Assembly: GCA_028820325.1 (NCBI GenBank)
Contig: JAPPJO010000126.1
Coordinates: forward strand, 1-57,829
From: Gammaproteobacteria bacterium
Lineage (GTDB): Bacteria; Gemmatimonadota; Gemmatimonadetes; Longimicrobiales; Gaopeijiaceae
Direction of reading: 5' to 3'
DNA length: 57,829 nucleotides
A program made the translations under genes and the position numbers. Under the pieces are notes generated by a model. The model worked only from the letters and a program-made list of their open reading frames with translations. It did not search any database and had not been told where the DNA came from. Shown here in pieces: positions 26,136 through 35,280 of this stretch (positions are counted from its first letter, which is position 1; each line of letters opens with the position of its first letter).

Positions 26136-27428
26136 ATGCGCATGGCATCCCACCGGGCTCACCGACTCACTCGCCGCAGCTTCCTCCACGCCGGCGCCGC
26201 CGGGCTGGCAGGGGCGCCACTGGCTGGTTGCGCTCCCGCATCCGAGCCGGCCGGCTCCGGCAGGCGCCCCGAGCTGTCCCGCCCCGACGGCGTCGACGAC
26301 GTTGCGTGGACGGACGTACGGGATCATTTCATCCTCGAGCCCGGCACGGCGTACATGAACAACGCCAGTCTGGGCATGCCTCCCGCGTCGGTCGCCGAGT
26401 CCGTGGCTGTCGGTTACGAGGCGCTGTCGCGTGAACCGCTGCGGGGGAAGAACGACCTGGGCCGGGTCATTGCCGACCGCGTGGTTCCGGGACTTGCGGC
26501 GCTGCTGGGCGCGGAGCCGGACGAGATCGCGCTCACGCGGAATGCGACTGAGGCGCTGCACATGGGGGCCGTCGGGGTGCGGCTACGGCCGGGTGACGAG
26601 GTTCTGGTGACGAGCCAGGAGCATCCGGCCGGGCGGCGGCCCTGGGAATTCCGTGCACAGCGTGACGGTGTGAAGGTGAACACGGTCTTCATCCCCAGCC
26701 CGTTCGAGAGCGGGGAACAGGTCGTTGGCCTGGTGGAGGAGGCGCTGACCCCCGCGACGCGGGTGCTGGCGTTCTGCCATGTGACGCGCGGCGGGCACCT
26801 CTACCCGGTCGCGGATCTCTGTGCGCTGGCGCGCGAGCGCGGGATCGTCAGCCACGTGGACGGAGCGCAGGCGGTCGGGATGTTCCCGGTCGATCTGCAC
26901 GCCCTGGCGTGCGACACCTACTCGGCCAGCCTGCACAAGTGGCTGCTGGGACCGATGGGCACGGGTGTCTTCTACGTGCGGCGGGGCGTGCGGGACCGGG
27001 TGCATTCGGCGTTCGCGCACGACGCCACCGTGGACGCGCCCGCCTACCAGCCGCCGGGGACGATCGGGTTGCCGGTACGGGCGGGGCTGGCCGCGACGCT
27101 GGACTTCTTCGAGACGCTGGGGCTGGAACATGTGGCGGCACGGACGCGCCACCTGTCCGACCACCTGAAGCAGCGGCTTCGTGAAACTCGGGGCGTGACC
27201 CTGCTGAGCGGGCCCGACCGCGCCACCTCGTGCCCGGGTTCGACCATCTTCGAGCTGGAGGGGCTGGACGCGGTCGAGGCCGTGTCGCTGATCGCCGAGC
27301 GCGCCCGAATCCACATTGACGAGCACCAGCGCGACGGGCACAATGCCATCAGGATTTCGACCCACGTCTACAACACGACGGCCGAGATAGACCGTCTTGT
27401 GGACGCGTTCCGGGGACTGTCCGTGTAG
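26136..27428 (+). CDS. Tat-exported class V PLP enzyme (isopenicillin-N-epimerase-like)
   Basis: A 430-residue protein. The N-terminus combines a twin-arginine motif (TRRSFLHAG) with a lipobox-like LAGC, suggesting Tat export as a folded PLP holoenzyme and membrane anchoring. The catalytic fold is aminotransferase class V: AYMNNASLGMPPASV, ALTRNATEALHMGAVG, the PLP Asp in SHVDGAQAVGM and the Schiff-base Lys in SASLHKWLLGPMGTGV. Complete C-terminal domain (IHIDEHQRDGHNAIRISTHVYNT). The nearest types are isopenicillin-N epimerase and selenocysteine lyase-like proteins; substrate unknown. The acetamidase/formamidase gene starts 31 bases after the stop and the two are likely an operon. It is divergent from susCD; the 216-base gap contains an AT-rich patch (25995-26028) suited to promoters. 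Confidence 0.9.
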   Translation: MRMASHRAHRLTRRSFLHAGAAGLAGAPLAGCAPASEPAGSGRRPELSRPDGVDDVAWTDVRDHFILEPGTAYMNNASLGMPPASVAESVAVGYEALSREPLRGKNDLGRVIADRVVPGLAALLGAEPDEIALTRNATEALHMGAVGVRLRPGDEVLVTSQEHPAGRRPWEFRAQRDGVKVNTVFIPSPFESGEQVVGLVEEALTPATRVLAFCHVTRGGHLYPVADLCALARERGIVSHVDGAQAVGMFPVDLHALACDTYSASLHKWLLGPMGTGVFYVRRGVRDRVHSAFAHDATVDAPAYQPPGTIGLPVRAGLAATLDFFETLGLEHVAARTRHLSDHLKQRLRETRGVTLLSGPDRATSCPGSTIFELEGLDAVEAVSLIAERARIHIDEHQRDGHNAIRISTHVYNTTAEIDRLVDAFRGLSV

Positions 27429-27459
27429 CGCACGACTCACCATCGGGAAGGAGCTGACC

Positions 27460-28482
27460 ATGTCCGCCAAGTCGATCCCCGCCGCCGGATTCCTCGTGTG
27501 CTGCCTGGCCCTCGGCGCCTGCCGTATCGATCCCGTTGCCGATCAGGCCGCCACCGTCGCCACCGCCGCCGAGACCCCGGCGCCACAGTTCACGCTCGGC
27601 TCCGAGAACTCGCACAACCGCTGGAGTTCGACCATACCGCCGCAGCTGACGGTCCCCTCCGGAGCAGTGGTCGAGGTGTTCACCAAGGAAGCTTCGGACG
27701 GCCAGATCACCGAGTCGACGGCCGCCGAAGACCTGCCCAACGTCAACTTCGACCTGATCCACGCCCTCACGGGCCCCATCCAGGTCGAAGGCGCGAGTCC
27801 GGGCGACCTGCTCGCGGTGACGCTGCACGAGATCGAGGTGCAGGGCTGGGGATGGGCGGGCATCTTCCCCGGCTTCGGCTTCCTGCCCGAGGACTTTCCC
27901 GGGCCCTGGCTCCGAGGCTTCCCGATGGAGCCGGGAGCGACGGAAGTCCGCTTCAACGACGACATCACGATTCCGCTGGCCCCGTTCGCGGGGGTCATGG
28001 GGGTGGCGCCCGCGACCGATTCCATGCTGGTGACCATCCCGCCCCGGGCCAACGGCGGCAACATGGACAACCGCCACATGATCGCGGGAACCACCGTCTA
28101 TTTCCCCGTACAGGTGGAGGGCGCGCTCTTCTCGATCGGCGACGCGCACGCGGCCCAGGGCGACGGCGAGGTGTCCGGTTCGGCCATCGAGGCACCGATG
28201 CGCGTCGTCCTGGAAGTCGAGGTCATGGAAAACACGCGGGGAATGGTCGAGCCCCAGTACGAGACCGACGAGTACTACGCCGTAACCGGCTTCGCCACCA
28301 CCATCGACGAGGCGGCCCGCAAGGCGACCCGCTACATGATCGACTACCTGGTGGCGGCGCACGGGCTCACGCGCGAGGAAGCCTACGTGCTCTGCTCGAT
28401 CGCGGGCGACCTGAAGATCTCGGAGACGGTGGACGTGCCGCACATGCTCGTGAGCATGCATATGCCCAAGTCGATCTTCTGA
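27460..28482 (+). CDS. acetamidase/formamidase family lipoprotein
   Basis: A 340-residue protein beginning at an ATG with GGAAGGAG upstream. The signal peptide ends LALGAC (Cys22), indicating a lipoprotein. The FmdA/AmdA fold is visible: NSHNRWSSTIPPQLTVPSGAVVEVFTKEA, TGPIQVEGASPGDLLAVTLHEIEVQGWGW, VAPATD, RANGGNMDNRHM and the GALFSIGDAHAAQGDGEVSGSAIE signature. These metal-dependent amidases release ammonia from short amides. Export to the envelope is unusual for the family, which is mostly cytoplasmic, though it occurs in related phyla. It is paired with the upstream Tat PLP enzyme. A hairpin terminator follows. Substrate is inferred only from family. Confidence 0.92.
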   Translation: MSAKSIPAAGFLVCCLALGACRIDPVADQAATVATAAETPAPQFTLGSENSHNRWSSTIPPQLTVPSGAVVEVFTKEASDGQITESTAAEDLPNVNFDLIHALTGPIQVEGASPGDLLAVTLHEIEVQGWGWAGIFPGFGFLPEDFPGPWLRGFPMEPGATEVRFNDDITIPLAPFAGVMGVAPATDSMLVTIPPRANGGNMDNRHMIAGTTVYFPVQVEGALFSIGDAHAAQGDGEVSGSAIEAPMRVVLEVEVMENTRGMVEPQYETDEYYAVTGFATTIDEAARKATRYMIDYLVAAHGLTREEAYVLCSIAGDLKISETVDVPHMLVSMHMPKSIF

Positions 28483-28483
28483 G

Positions 28484-28518
28484 GTCGGGGGCGTTTCAGT
28501 CCGCCGGCCCCCCCCGAC
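28484..28518. terminator. hairpin terminator between convergent genes
   Basis: GTCGGGGG (28484-28491) pairs with CCCCCGAC (28511-28518) across a 19-base loop. It spans exactly the gap between the stops of the acetamidase and DUF5715 genes. Confidence 0.45.
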
Positions 28519-29391
28519 TCAATCCGCCAGCGGCCTCGCCACGGTGAGGTGATAGATCGTCTGCTGCCGTTCATAGATCACGAGGACCAGCCCTTCGGAC
28601 TGCGCCTCCAGGAGCACCTGGCTGAAGATGGCTCCCAGTTCGCGGGACTTCCGGGCCGAGACCGATTCCAGCGCCAGATCCACGATCCGCTCGACGTGCG
28701 GCACGAGTTCCGCGGGCACGCGGGCCAGAACCTCCGGCGGTCGCTCTGCCGGTGGTGCGAACGCGGCGTAGGAGAGGTCGACGGTGGTGCCGAACTCGTG
28801 TGAGCTTACGCCGGCTGCCGCATTCGGGTTCGAACGCCGCAACCGTGCCTGCCTCTGCGACGTGCGAAGTGCGCTCGTGACCTCGATTCGGTAGGGCGGA
28901 AGTCCCATCTCCGCGAGGCGTTCCTGAAACCGCCCGCCCAGTTGCTCGAGCAGGACCGGAACGTGGGGAACGACGTAGGCAGGGGACACTCCGGGACGAA
29001 CGATCCAGTGAGCGGTGCTGTCTTCGAGCTGAACCAGCCGCCCTGCCGCGAGAAGCGAGTCCCTGGCGCCACGGTCCGCTACCCGCACGCCGAGGTCGCG
29101 GGCGCGCGCCACGTGCGACGCGTTGCGAAAGCGGCGGAGTGCCTCCTCCCGGGCCGGTGTCATGACCGGAAGGGGAGACAGAATGTCCTCGGCTCGGTCC
29201 GCCTCCTGGTCCGTCAGGGCGAGCGCCTGCGACAGGGCATGCTCGATCTCCGTCGCCGTGGCGATCCTGGCCGCCTCCACGGCCGCCTCCCGCTCCCGTT
29301 CCATTCTGCCGCACGAGGTGATGAGCAGCGCCGCGGCCACCGTCAATCCGGCCGTGAATCGAAGCGCCGTTGAACGGCCAGTGTTCATCAT
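28519..29391 (-). CDS. DUF5715-type lipoprotein, M15/VanY-like zinc peptidase fold
   Basis: A 290-residue protein with lipoprotein signal (TVAAALLITSC, Cys27). After a helical region (about 30-115) comes a conserved block: IEVTSALRTSQRQARLRRSN and VSSHEFGTTVDLSYAAF (about 169-210). The Ser-x-His...Asp spacing (His198, Asp205) matches D-Ala-D-Ala carboxypeptidases of the M15/VanY group; a third ligand may be His233 in VPHVERIVDL. The C-terminal IYERQQTIYHLTVA is typical of DUF5715. A role in peptidoglycan peptide trimming is plausible but not proven. The next gene upstream is the M28 peptidase, whose stop is 36 bases away. A repeated ACATTA/TAATGT motif lies between them. Confidence 0.8.
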   Translation of the reverse strand: MMNTGRSTALRFTAGLTVAAALLITSCGRMEREREAAVEAARIATATEIEHALSQALALTDQEADRAEDILSPLPVMTPAREEALRRFRNASHVARARDLGVRVADRGARDSLLAAGRLVQLEDSTAHWIVRPGVSPAYVVPHVPVLLEQLGGRFQERLAEMGLPPYRIEVTSALRTSQRQARLRRSNPNAAAGVSSHEFGTTVDLSYAAFAPPAERPPEVLARVPAELVPHVERIVDLALESVSARKSRELGAIFSQVLLEAQSEGLVLVIYERQQTIYHLTVARPLAD

Positions 29392-29403
29392 CTAGTCAAG
29401 TAA

Positions 29404-29430
29404 ACATTACATAATGTCATGTGGACATTA
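29404..29430. promoter_or_regulatory. AT-rich inverted repeats upstream of the DUF5715 gene
   Basis: ACATTA-CA-TAATGT (29404-29417) is a perfect 6-bp inverted repeat and a third ACATTA copy is at 29425-29430, overlapping the M28 stop. It lies 13 bases before the DUF5715 start. It may be an operator, but no cognate regulator is identified. Confidence 0.35.
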
Positions 29431-32412
29431 CTTTCTGGCAGGCATCGGCGTGCCCGGGTGCGGGATGGTGTCCCGAGCGGACGCGCCGGTTGTATCCGCT
29501 TGCGCCGTGTCGGCCTCCACCACGTCGGCTGAATCGCCCGCGGGCGTTGGGTCCGTATCCGTAGCGGTACCGGGCTCGGTGGCGGCTTGTTCCGCAGGAT
29601 CGGCGGGGCCTGAGAACCGCACCTCGCCCGTCGCCGGATCCACCGTAACCCTCGTCCGAATCATGGCCCGGTCGGAAAGGGTGCGTATGTTCGGTGCCAG
29701 CTCCGACGGGCGCCGGAAGCGATCCGCGCCCACAAGCTCGCCGGGGCGCAGGTGGTGTTCCACGATCGTGAAGCCCACGAGATCGTCGCCGGGGCCACCA
29801 GGGAAATCCAGGAGCACTCCGCCTTCGGGGGCGCCCCAGTGCTCGACGCTCGTCCAGCCGGCGCCTGCGGGAAGCTCCCGGCCGTTCACCGCCGTCGGCC
29901 GTGGGGCGTCACCGTCAAAGCGGAAGAGCATCATTTCCGCGCCGATGGCCGAGGTGACCGAGAGGCGCAGCACGTCGGCCGCGCTGGCCGAATCGGCCAC
30001 GACCGAGACCGAGGGCAGCGGCGCGTCCACCGCCTCGGCCTGTGCAACCGCGTAGCCGCGCCCCGAGGGAGCGAAGCCCCGCAGGGAATCGGCCGCTGAT
30101 GCCGCGTCGAACGGCCCGGCCACTACCGTTGCCCACGCGACTCCCGGATCGGAGCCGTCCCGCGACGGGTCCGTGCCCCACCAGGCGGATCCGGTCTCAT
30201 GATCCAGAGCGTAGACGAGCGTGGAGGGCGCAGGGCGGTCCGCGGACGGGGTTGCGGTCGACATGCCCACCGCGAGGAACGCGCCGCCCGCCATCAGAAC
30301 ACCAACCGGTGCCCACCATCCATTCGGTTCGCGCAGGACTTCAAGCGCGGGGAGGAGCGCGATGAAGGCGATCCCGATCAGCACCGCGAGCCATACCGCC
30401 AGTTCCAGCCCCATCGCCATCCAGACCGCTTCGGTCAGCGGGGTGAACACCACGACGACAGGGATTGCTGCCAGCAGCACGAAGACCCAGCGCAGAAGCC
30501 CCATCGGACGCCCGCGAGCCAGTCCCACCACCGCCAGGCCGCCGATGCAAGCCGCGATCGAGGGCCACTGCAGGTTCATCGCGGCCATGGGGAACATCGC
30601 GGTCGCGGCGGCGGCCAATCCCACCGGCACGATCAACGCGCCCGTGGCGACCTCGGCCGCCGTCAGCCACACCCTGAGCACGCCGGCCACCAGGGCTGCA
30701 AGCGAAAGCGCGGCGCAAACGATCGCCAGGACGTACCATCCTTCCACATGGAACGCGCCCCCGTGCAACGCACCCAGTTCGGGGTGGGCCCCGCTGCGCC
30801 ATTCGAAGAGGTACCGGGCCAGAGCACCCGACATGGCCAGATACGCCAGGGAAGCGAGCAGGGCGATCAGCACCGCCCCCGTCCGCGCCCCGAATCGCCT
30901 CCCCGCGACGAACAGGGCCACCCACAGCAGCACCGCAACGATCCCCAGCACCCAGATCCAGACCGTGCCGTATGTCACCAGCCCCAGGTACGGTACGGAG
31001 ATGTAGCTCACGTTCGGGGCGTCGACGGCGGTCAGATCCACGTTTCCGAAGTGCCGCAGCATGGCGAGGGCGTGCTCGCCGTGATGCTGCACCGTGGCTT
31101 CCGACAGGTTGCCGGGAGAGTCGTAGACCTGGTGATACACATGCGGCCGGCCCAGGGCCGCGAAGTTCAGCCCCTGCCGGCCCGCTTCCCTGAACGGCGT
31201 GAAGTCCGTGTCGTTGGGCATGCGCCGGTAGATCTCGTAGCTCACCGAGTTCGCGGAGGGGTAGGGATCCGCCAGGCGCAGCTGCTCGACCACCCAGCCG
31301 TTGTTCTCACCGGTCTCGAACATGATCGAGGCGCCGCCGCCGCCCCGCATTTCGATTGACACGACGACCGCGACGTCGTCCATCCAGGGATGCTCGTCGA
31401 CGAATGCCCGCGCGCCCAGCAACCCGAGTTCCTCGCCGTCGGTGATCAGCACGATCAGGTCGTTGCGAAGCTGCTCCCGCACCCCCAGCACCCTCAGCGA
31501 CTCGAGGATCGCGACCACTCCCGAGCCGTCGTCGCCCGCGCCCAGCGCGATCTCCCGGCTGTCGTAGTGCGCGGTGACCAGCACCGCCCGCCCGCCGGGT
31601 TCCGATCCAGGGATCCTTGCCAGCACGTTCCGGACGGTGGCCGCCCGCGCGGAACCCGAGCCCGAAACGACCGAAGTCGATGTCTGGACCTCGGGCTCAT
31701 GGCCGAGGCGGCGAAGCTCGTCCACCAGGTACTCGCGAACCCGCGCGTGGGCGGGCGACCCGGGCGGCCTCGCTTCCGAGGCGATCCGCACCAGGTGTGC
31801 CATCGCCCGCCCCGAAGAGAAGAGGGAGTCCGGCGCGGTGGCCGGGACTGGCGCGGGCATCGCCCGATAGGAACTGGAAAGCCAGGCTGTCAACAGAAGG
31901 ACAACGAGCGTCAACGGGCCACGCAGGCCGCCCCACGGCGCCGGCGCCGGATGCGGCTCGGATTGAGCCGCCTGACCGGCCGCGAGGGCGCGGTCCGCCC
32001 GCATGGCTCGCCTGGCCTCCCTGGCTGCCTGAGCCTTGCGCTGCCGCTCGGACTTCCGCGCCTTCCGCGCCTCCAGCCGCTTCTTCCGGGCCTCGCTCCG
32101 CGCCTGCGCGGCCCGGCGCTTGCGTTCGGCCGGACGGGCTTTCTGCTCGCCCTCGGCTCGACCGACCTCGGGCGTTCGCCCGGGCGCCGTGTCGGAGGCG
32201 CGATCCGGGCCGCCGGAAGCGCGGCCGGAGCCAGGCGGGGAGGAGCTACCCGGACCGGGTGGCGGCCCTTCCGCAGGCGCACCCTCGCCGGTTTCGCGCC
32301 GTTTGCGCGCGGCAACCTCGTCAGCGATCTCGCGCTCGAGCTCCTCTATCTCGTCTTCGCTGATCCCCAGCTCGGCAAAGCTCGGGATGCGCGGGAGCTT
32401 GTCCTTGCCCAT
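29428..32412 (-). CDS. membrane-anchored M28 family aminopeptidase with multi-TM C-terminus
   Basis: A 994-residue protein. Residues 1-160 are cytosolic-looking and low-complexity: acidic first (EDEIEELEREIADEV), then Pro/Gly-rich, then very basic Ala/Arg/Lys helix (RKRRAAQARSEARKKR). One membrane anchor follows (164-180). The M28 domain (about 200-460) has AHYDS (His282), GAGDDGSG (Asp294/295), DGEELGLLG (catalytic Glu327, ligand Glu328), IEMRGGGG (Glu354) and PHVYHQVYD (His427). About eight to nine transmembrane helices then run from residue ~480 to ~770, and a C-terminal soluble domain (beta-rich) completes the protein. The layout matches ER-aminopeptidase/Fxna-like M28 proteins. Zinc exopeptidase activity facing the periplasm is inferred. 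The PhoX-family gene lies 9 bases upstream on the same strand. Confidence 0.9.
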   Translation of the reverse strand: MGKDKLPRIPSFAELGISEDEIEELEREIADEVAARKRRETGEGAPAEGPPPGPGSSSPPGSGRASGGPDRASDTAPGRTPEVGRAEGEQKARPAERKRRAAQARSEARKKRLEARKARKSERQRKAQAAREARRAMRADRALAAGQAAQSEPHPAPAPWGGLRGPLTLVVLLLTAWLSSSYRAMPAPVPATAPDSLFSSGRAMAHLVRIASEARPPGSPAHARVREYLVDELRRLGHEPEVQTSTSVVSGSGSARAATVRNVLARIPGSEPGGRAVLVTAHYDSREIALGAGDDGSGVVAILESLRVLGVREQLRNDLIVLITDGEELGLLGARAFVDEHPWMDDVAVVVSIEMRGGGGASIMFETGENNGWVVEQLRLADPYPSANSVSYEIYRRMPNDTDFTPFREAGRQGLNFAALGRPHVYHQVYDSPGNLSEATVQHHGEHALAMLRHFGNVDLTAVDAPNVSYISVPYLGLVTYGTVWIWVLGIVAVLLWVALFVAGRRFGARTGAVLIALLASLAYLAMSGALARYLFEWRSGAHPELGALHGGAFHVEGWYVLAIVCAALSLAALVAGVLRVWLTAAEVATGALIVPVGLAAAATAMFPMAAMNLQWPSIAACIGGLAVVGLARGRPMGLLRWVFVLLAAIPVVVVFTPLTEAVWMAMGLELAVWLAVLIGIAFIALLPALEVLREPNGWWAPVGVLMAGGAFLAVGMSTATPSADRPAPSTLVYALDHETGSAWWGTDPSRDGSDPGVAWATVVAGPFDAASAADSLRGFAPSGRGYAVAQAEAVDAPLPSVSVVADSASAADVLRLSVTSAIGAEMMLFRFDGDAPRPTAVNGRELPAGAGWTSVEHWGAPEGGVLLDFPGGPGDDLVGFTIVEHHLRPGELVGADRFRRPSELAPNIRTLSDRAMIRTRVTVDPATGEVRFSGPADPAEQAATEPGTATDTDPTPAGDSADVVEADTAQADTTGASARDTIPHPGTPMPARK

Positions 32413-32421
32413 GTCGGCCCC

Positions 32422-33864
32422 CTACAGCGGCCCGTCCTCCCAGGGTCCCCACAGCGCGTACGTGGCGCTCGGAACCGAGCCCCCGGCCTCCCGGGAGCCC
32501 TGCGTGTTGAAGAATAGCACCCGGCCATCGGGACTGAAGCAGGAGCCGGCGAACTCGCCCGGCTGACGCCCGCCTTCGGCCTGCGGCGAGCGCACGAGGT
32601 TGACCACCCGCCCCTCGCGGTCGAGGCCCCGCACGTACTGGTCTCCGCTGCCGTCCTCGCACATGATCAGTCCGCCGCGGGGGCTCACGACGATGTTGTC
32701 GGGGCTGTCGAGCACGTCGTGGGACGGCGACTCGAAGACCATCGTGAGTTCTCCGGTGTCGGCGCCGGTCGGGCGGTAGTGGAAGACCTGCCCGGCGGTC
32801 GCGTCGCCTCCGTTGGTGGAGACCACGTAGATGCCGCCGTCGCCGTGGAATGCGCCTTCCAGGCGGGCGAAGCGCGCGGCGCCCTTTGCGACGCCCTGTC
32901 GGAAAACGGCGAGGTGGTCGGATGCGGCGTCGGGCGGATCGGGGTCGTCGATGTCCACCCAGTGGGCGGGGAGCGTTTCGCCGGCGGTCTGTCCGCGGGC
33001 GGTGAGATAGTCGGGCTGTCCGGTGACGGCCATCATCTGCAGCCTGCCTCCGGCGGCGAGGACTCCGGCCTCGTTGGGGATGAAGCGGTAGAGTCCCGCG
33101 CCGGGGAGCCGGTCCGCCGCCCGGGGCACGTACCAGGTGTCCTCGGTCTCGTAGACGATGCCCGTGTCGGGATCGACCGCGATCGCCTCGTGAATGAAGC
33201 GTCCCATGTCCCGGAGCGGCACGGGATCGACGGGACCGGTGGCGTCGGCCGGGACCTCGAAGATGTAGCCGTGGGGCTGTTCGAAGCCGTCCTCGCGTCC
33301 GGTAGTGATCTCTTCGCACGACAGCCAGCTTCCCCATGGCGTGGGGCCGCCCGCGCAGTTGACCCGCGTGCCGGCCAGCGAGACGAATTCGTCGACCAGT
33401 TCAACGTTCAGGTTGCCGTTCGCTTCCGTGATCCGCACCTCGAGCGATGTGGTCCCGCCGGCTCCCTTGCTATCGTACGCGGGCTGGCCGATGGGCCGGG
33501 CCGTGTCGGCCTCGTCGACCATCTCGTGGTTGCGGATGAGTCGCACGTTGCCGTTGGGGAGGGGGAAGGCGGCCATCCCGTCGAAGGCGTTCGGGACCGT
33601 GAGTCCGTCGCGCACGGTCGAGGGCAGACCCCCGGAGCTGAGCCGCAAACACGTGAAGCTCTCGGGGATCTCGAGTTCCGGGCAGTCGGCGCCGGGCGCG
33701 AGGTCGCCGTACGGCGTGATGAAGAAGCCGCCCGGGCGATGTCGGTGCCGGGACTGGGCGCTCGCATGGTTGCACGCGATCAGCCCGGCGAGCGACGGCG
33801 TGAGCGCAAGGCTGCCTCCGGCGTACGCGAACTGCATGAGGAAACGGCGGCGGTCGATGGACAT
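32422..33864 (-). CDS. PhoX-family (DUF839) Tat-exported protein
   Basis: A 480-residue protein. ATG 33864 starts a twin-arginine signal (DRRRFLMQFAYAGGSLALTP) with AGGAG eight bases upstream; the frame extends to 34011 without coding character. DUF839 features: GLTVPNAFDGMAAFPLPNGNVRLIRNHE, NCAGGPTPWGSWLSCEE, GYIFEVPADATGPVDPVPL, MGRFIHEAIAVDPDTGIVYETED, DSPDNIVVSPRGGLIMCEDG. PhoX alkaline phosphatases are monomeric propellers using Ca and Fe and are exported by Tat in folded form. The Cys in NCAGG and the Glu in SCEE match iron/calcium site neighbours of that family. Phosphatase activity is inferred; many DUF839 proteins are uncharacterised. It is followed closely by the M28 gene. Confidence 0.9.
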   Translation of the reverse strand: MSIDRRRFLMQFAYAGGSLALTPSLAGLIACNHASAQSRHRHRPGGFFITPYGDLAPGADCPELEIPESFTCLRLSSGGLPSTVRDGLTVPNAFDGMAAFPLPNGNVRLIRNHEMVDEADTARPIGQPAYDSKGAGGTTSLEVRITEANGNLNVELVDEFVSLAGTRVNCAGGPTPWGSWLSCEEITTGREDGFEQPHGYIFEVPADATGPVDPVPLRDMGRFIHEAIAVDPDTGIVYETEDTWYVPRAADRLPGAGLYRFIPNEAGVLAAGGRLQMMAVTGQPDYLTARGQTAGETLPAHWVDIDDPDPPDAASDHLAVFRQGVAKGAARFARLEGAFHGDGGIYVVSTNGGDATAGQVFHYRPTGADTGELTMVFESPSHDVLDSPDNIVVSPRGGLIMCEDGSGDQYVRGLDREGRVVNLVRSPQAEGGRQPGEFAGSCFSPDGRVLFFNTQGSREAGGSVPSATYALWGPWEDGPL

Positions 33865-34003
33865 GAGGGTGAACTCCTGAATTGTCGCGGTGAGTGAATC
33901 GTGGCGGCGAGCGCTGCTGAACGCTGTGGGCGGGAATGCGCCCAAGGCAAGCCCGGTGACAGAGTTGTTTCGTGATCCCGCCGCGTGCCGTACCTTGCCG
34001 GAC

Positions 34004-34020
34004 TGACGCACGATGCGTCA
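34004..34020. promoter_or_regulatory. perfect inverted repeat in divergent intergenic region
   Basis: TGACGCA-CGA-TGCGTCA, 7-bp perfect arms, lies between the divergent PhoX-family and SDR genes (34004-34020). On the minus strand it overlaps a possible -35 (TTGACG). It is a candidate operator. The rest of the 234-base gap shows no other feature. Confidence 0.4.
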
Positions 34021-34098
34021 ATTCCGGGTGTTTGGGCGTTTGCGGGCGAGCCTTGGCCGGCCCGGAGCCAGTGGGTCCGACAACAGCGAGAGGCAAGC

Positions 34099-35250
34099 AT
34101 GTTCATACAGAACCGGCGAGAGTTTCTGAAGACCACGGCGACGGCGGCCGGGGCTCTGGGTCTGGGTGTGGCCTGCGCCCCATCCGATGATCAGGAGGCT
34201 GCCGGCCCCGCACCGATGTCCATTCTGGTGTTGGGGGGCACAGGTTTCATCGGCCCTCACATGGTTCGCTACGCGGCATCGCGCGGACACACCGTCACCC
34301 TGTTCAACCGTGGCAGGACGAACACGCACCTCTTCCCCGAGCTGGAGAAGCTGGTAGGGGACCGTGACGGGGATCTGACCGCGCTGGAGGGCCGCAGGTG
34401 GGACGCGGTCATCGACAATTCGGGTTTCGTGCCGCGGCATGTGCGGGACTCGGCCGCGCTGCTGTCGGATTCGGGCCAATACATGTTCGTTTCGTCCATC
34501 TCCGCCTACAAGGACCTGGTCACCGAGGGCATTACGGAGGACTACGATGTCGGCCGCCTCGAGGATCCGACGGTGGAAGAGGTGACCGGTGAGACGTATG
34601 GCCCCCTGAAGGCCCTCTGCGAGGAGGCGGTGCAGGAGGTCTTCGGCGATCGCGCGAACATCGTGCGCCCCGGGTACATCGTCGGGCCGGGTGACAACAC
34701 CGACCGGTGGACCTACTGGCCGGTGCGAGTGGCGGCAGGCGGCGACATGCTTGCGCCGGGTACGCCGGACCAGCCGATCCAGTTCATCGACGCGCGCGAC
34801 CTCGGGGCCTGGATGGTGCGGATGCTGGAAGACCGGATCGGCGGTGTCTTCAACGGCGTCGGGCCCACGGAAGCGGTCACCTGGGACGGATTCTTCCAGG
34901 CGTGCCGGGAGGTGAGCGGAAGCGATACGGAAATGCACTGGGTGGACTCGGGGTTCCTTCAGGAGCAGGGCGTAGCCTTCCCGATCTGGGCGGCCCGGGA
35001 CAGCAGCTTCGGCGCCGTCCATTCGGTCGATCTGTCGCGCGCGATCGAAGCCGGCTACACGAGCCGCCCGATGGAGGAAACCATCGGCGATACGTTAGAG
35101 TGGTGGAGCGGGCTGACAGAGGAGGACCGGCCGGGTGGAGTGATGTTCAGCGGGCTACGGACGAGAGAAATGGGGTTTGAGCCGGCTACGATCGACCAGA
35201 TGTTGGAGGCGGAGGCGGAGCTGCTGAGCGCTTGGGCGGCACGCGAATAG
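34099..35250 (+). CDS. Tat-exported NAD-dependent epimerase/dehydratase (SDR)
   Basis: A 383-residue protein. ATG 34099 opens a twin-arginine signal (NRREFLKTTATAAGALGLGVAC, with a Cys that could act as lipobox). The extended SDR domain begins SILVLGGTGFIGPHMVRYAASRGH with the NAD motif GGTGFIG. DNSGFVPRHVRD, SSISAYKDL and YGPLKALCEEAV follow; Tyr and Lys are spaced YGPLK, as in YxxxK. Then IVRPGYIVGPGDNTDRWTYWP. The paralogue at 38809-39960 has exactly the same length. Such proteins resemble 2'-hydroxyisoflavone-reductase/mRNA-binding CSP41-type epimerases by sequence pattern. Tat export of an NAD-bound enzyme is notable. A STAS gene follows after 30 bases. Substrate unknown. Confidence 0.9.
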   Translation: MFIQNRREFLKTTATAAGALGLGVACAPSDDQEAAGPAPMSILVLGGTGFIGPHMVRYAASRGHTVTLFNRGRTNTHLFPELEKLVGDRDGDLTALEGRRWDAVIDNSGFVPRHVRDSAALLSDSGQYMFVSSISAYKDLVTEGITEDYDVGRLEDPTVEEVTGETYGPLKALCEEAVQEVFGDRANIVRPGYIVGPGDNTDRWTYWPVRVAAGGDMLAPGTPDQPIQFIDARDLGAWMVRMLEDRIGGVFNGVGPTEAVTWDGFFQACREVSGSDTEMHWVDSGFLQEQGVAFPIWAARDSSFGAVHSVDLSRAIEAGYTSRPMEETIGDTLEWWSGLTEEDRPGGVMFSGLRTREMGFEPATIDQMLEAEAELLSAWAARE

Positions 35251-35280
35251 CGAACGAACTCAAGGAACGACGAAAGAACC

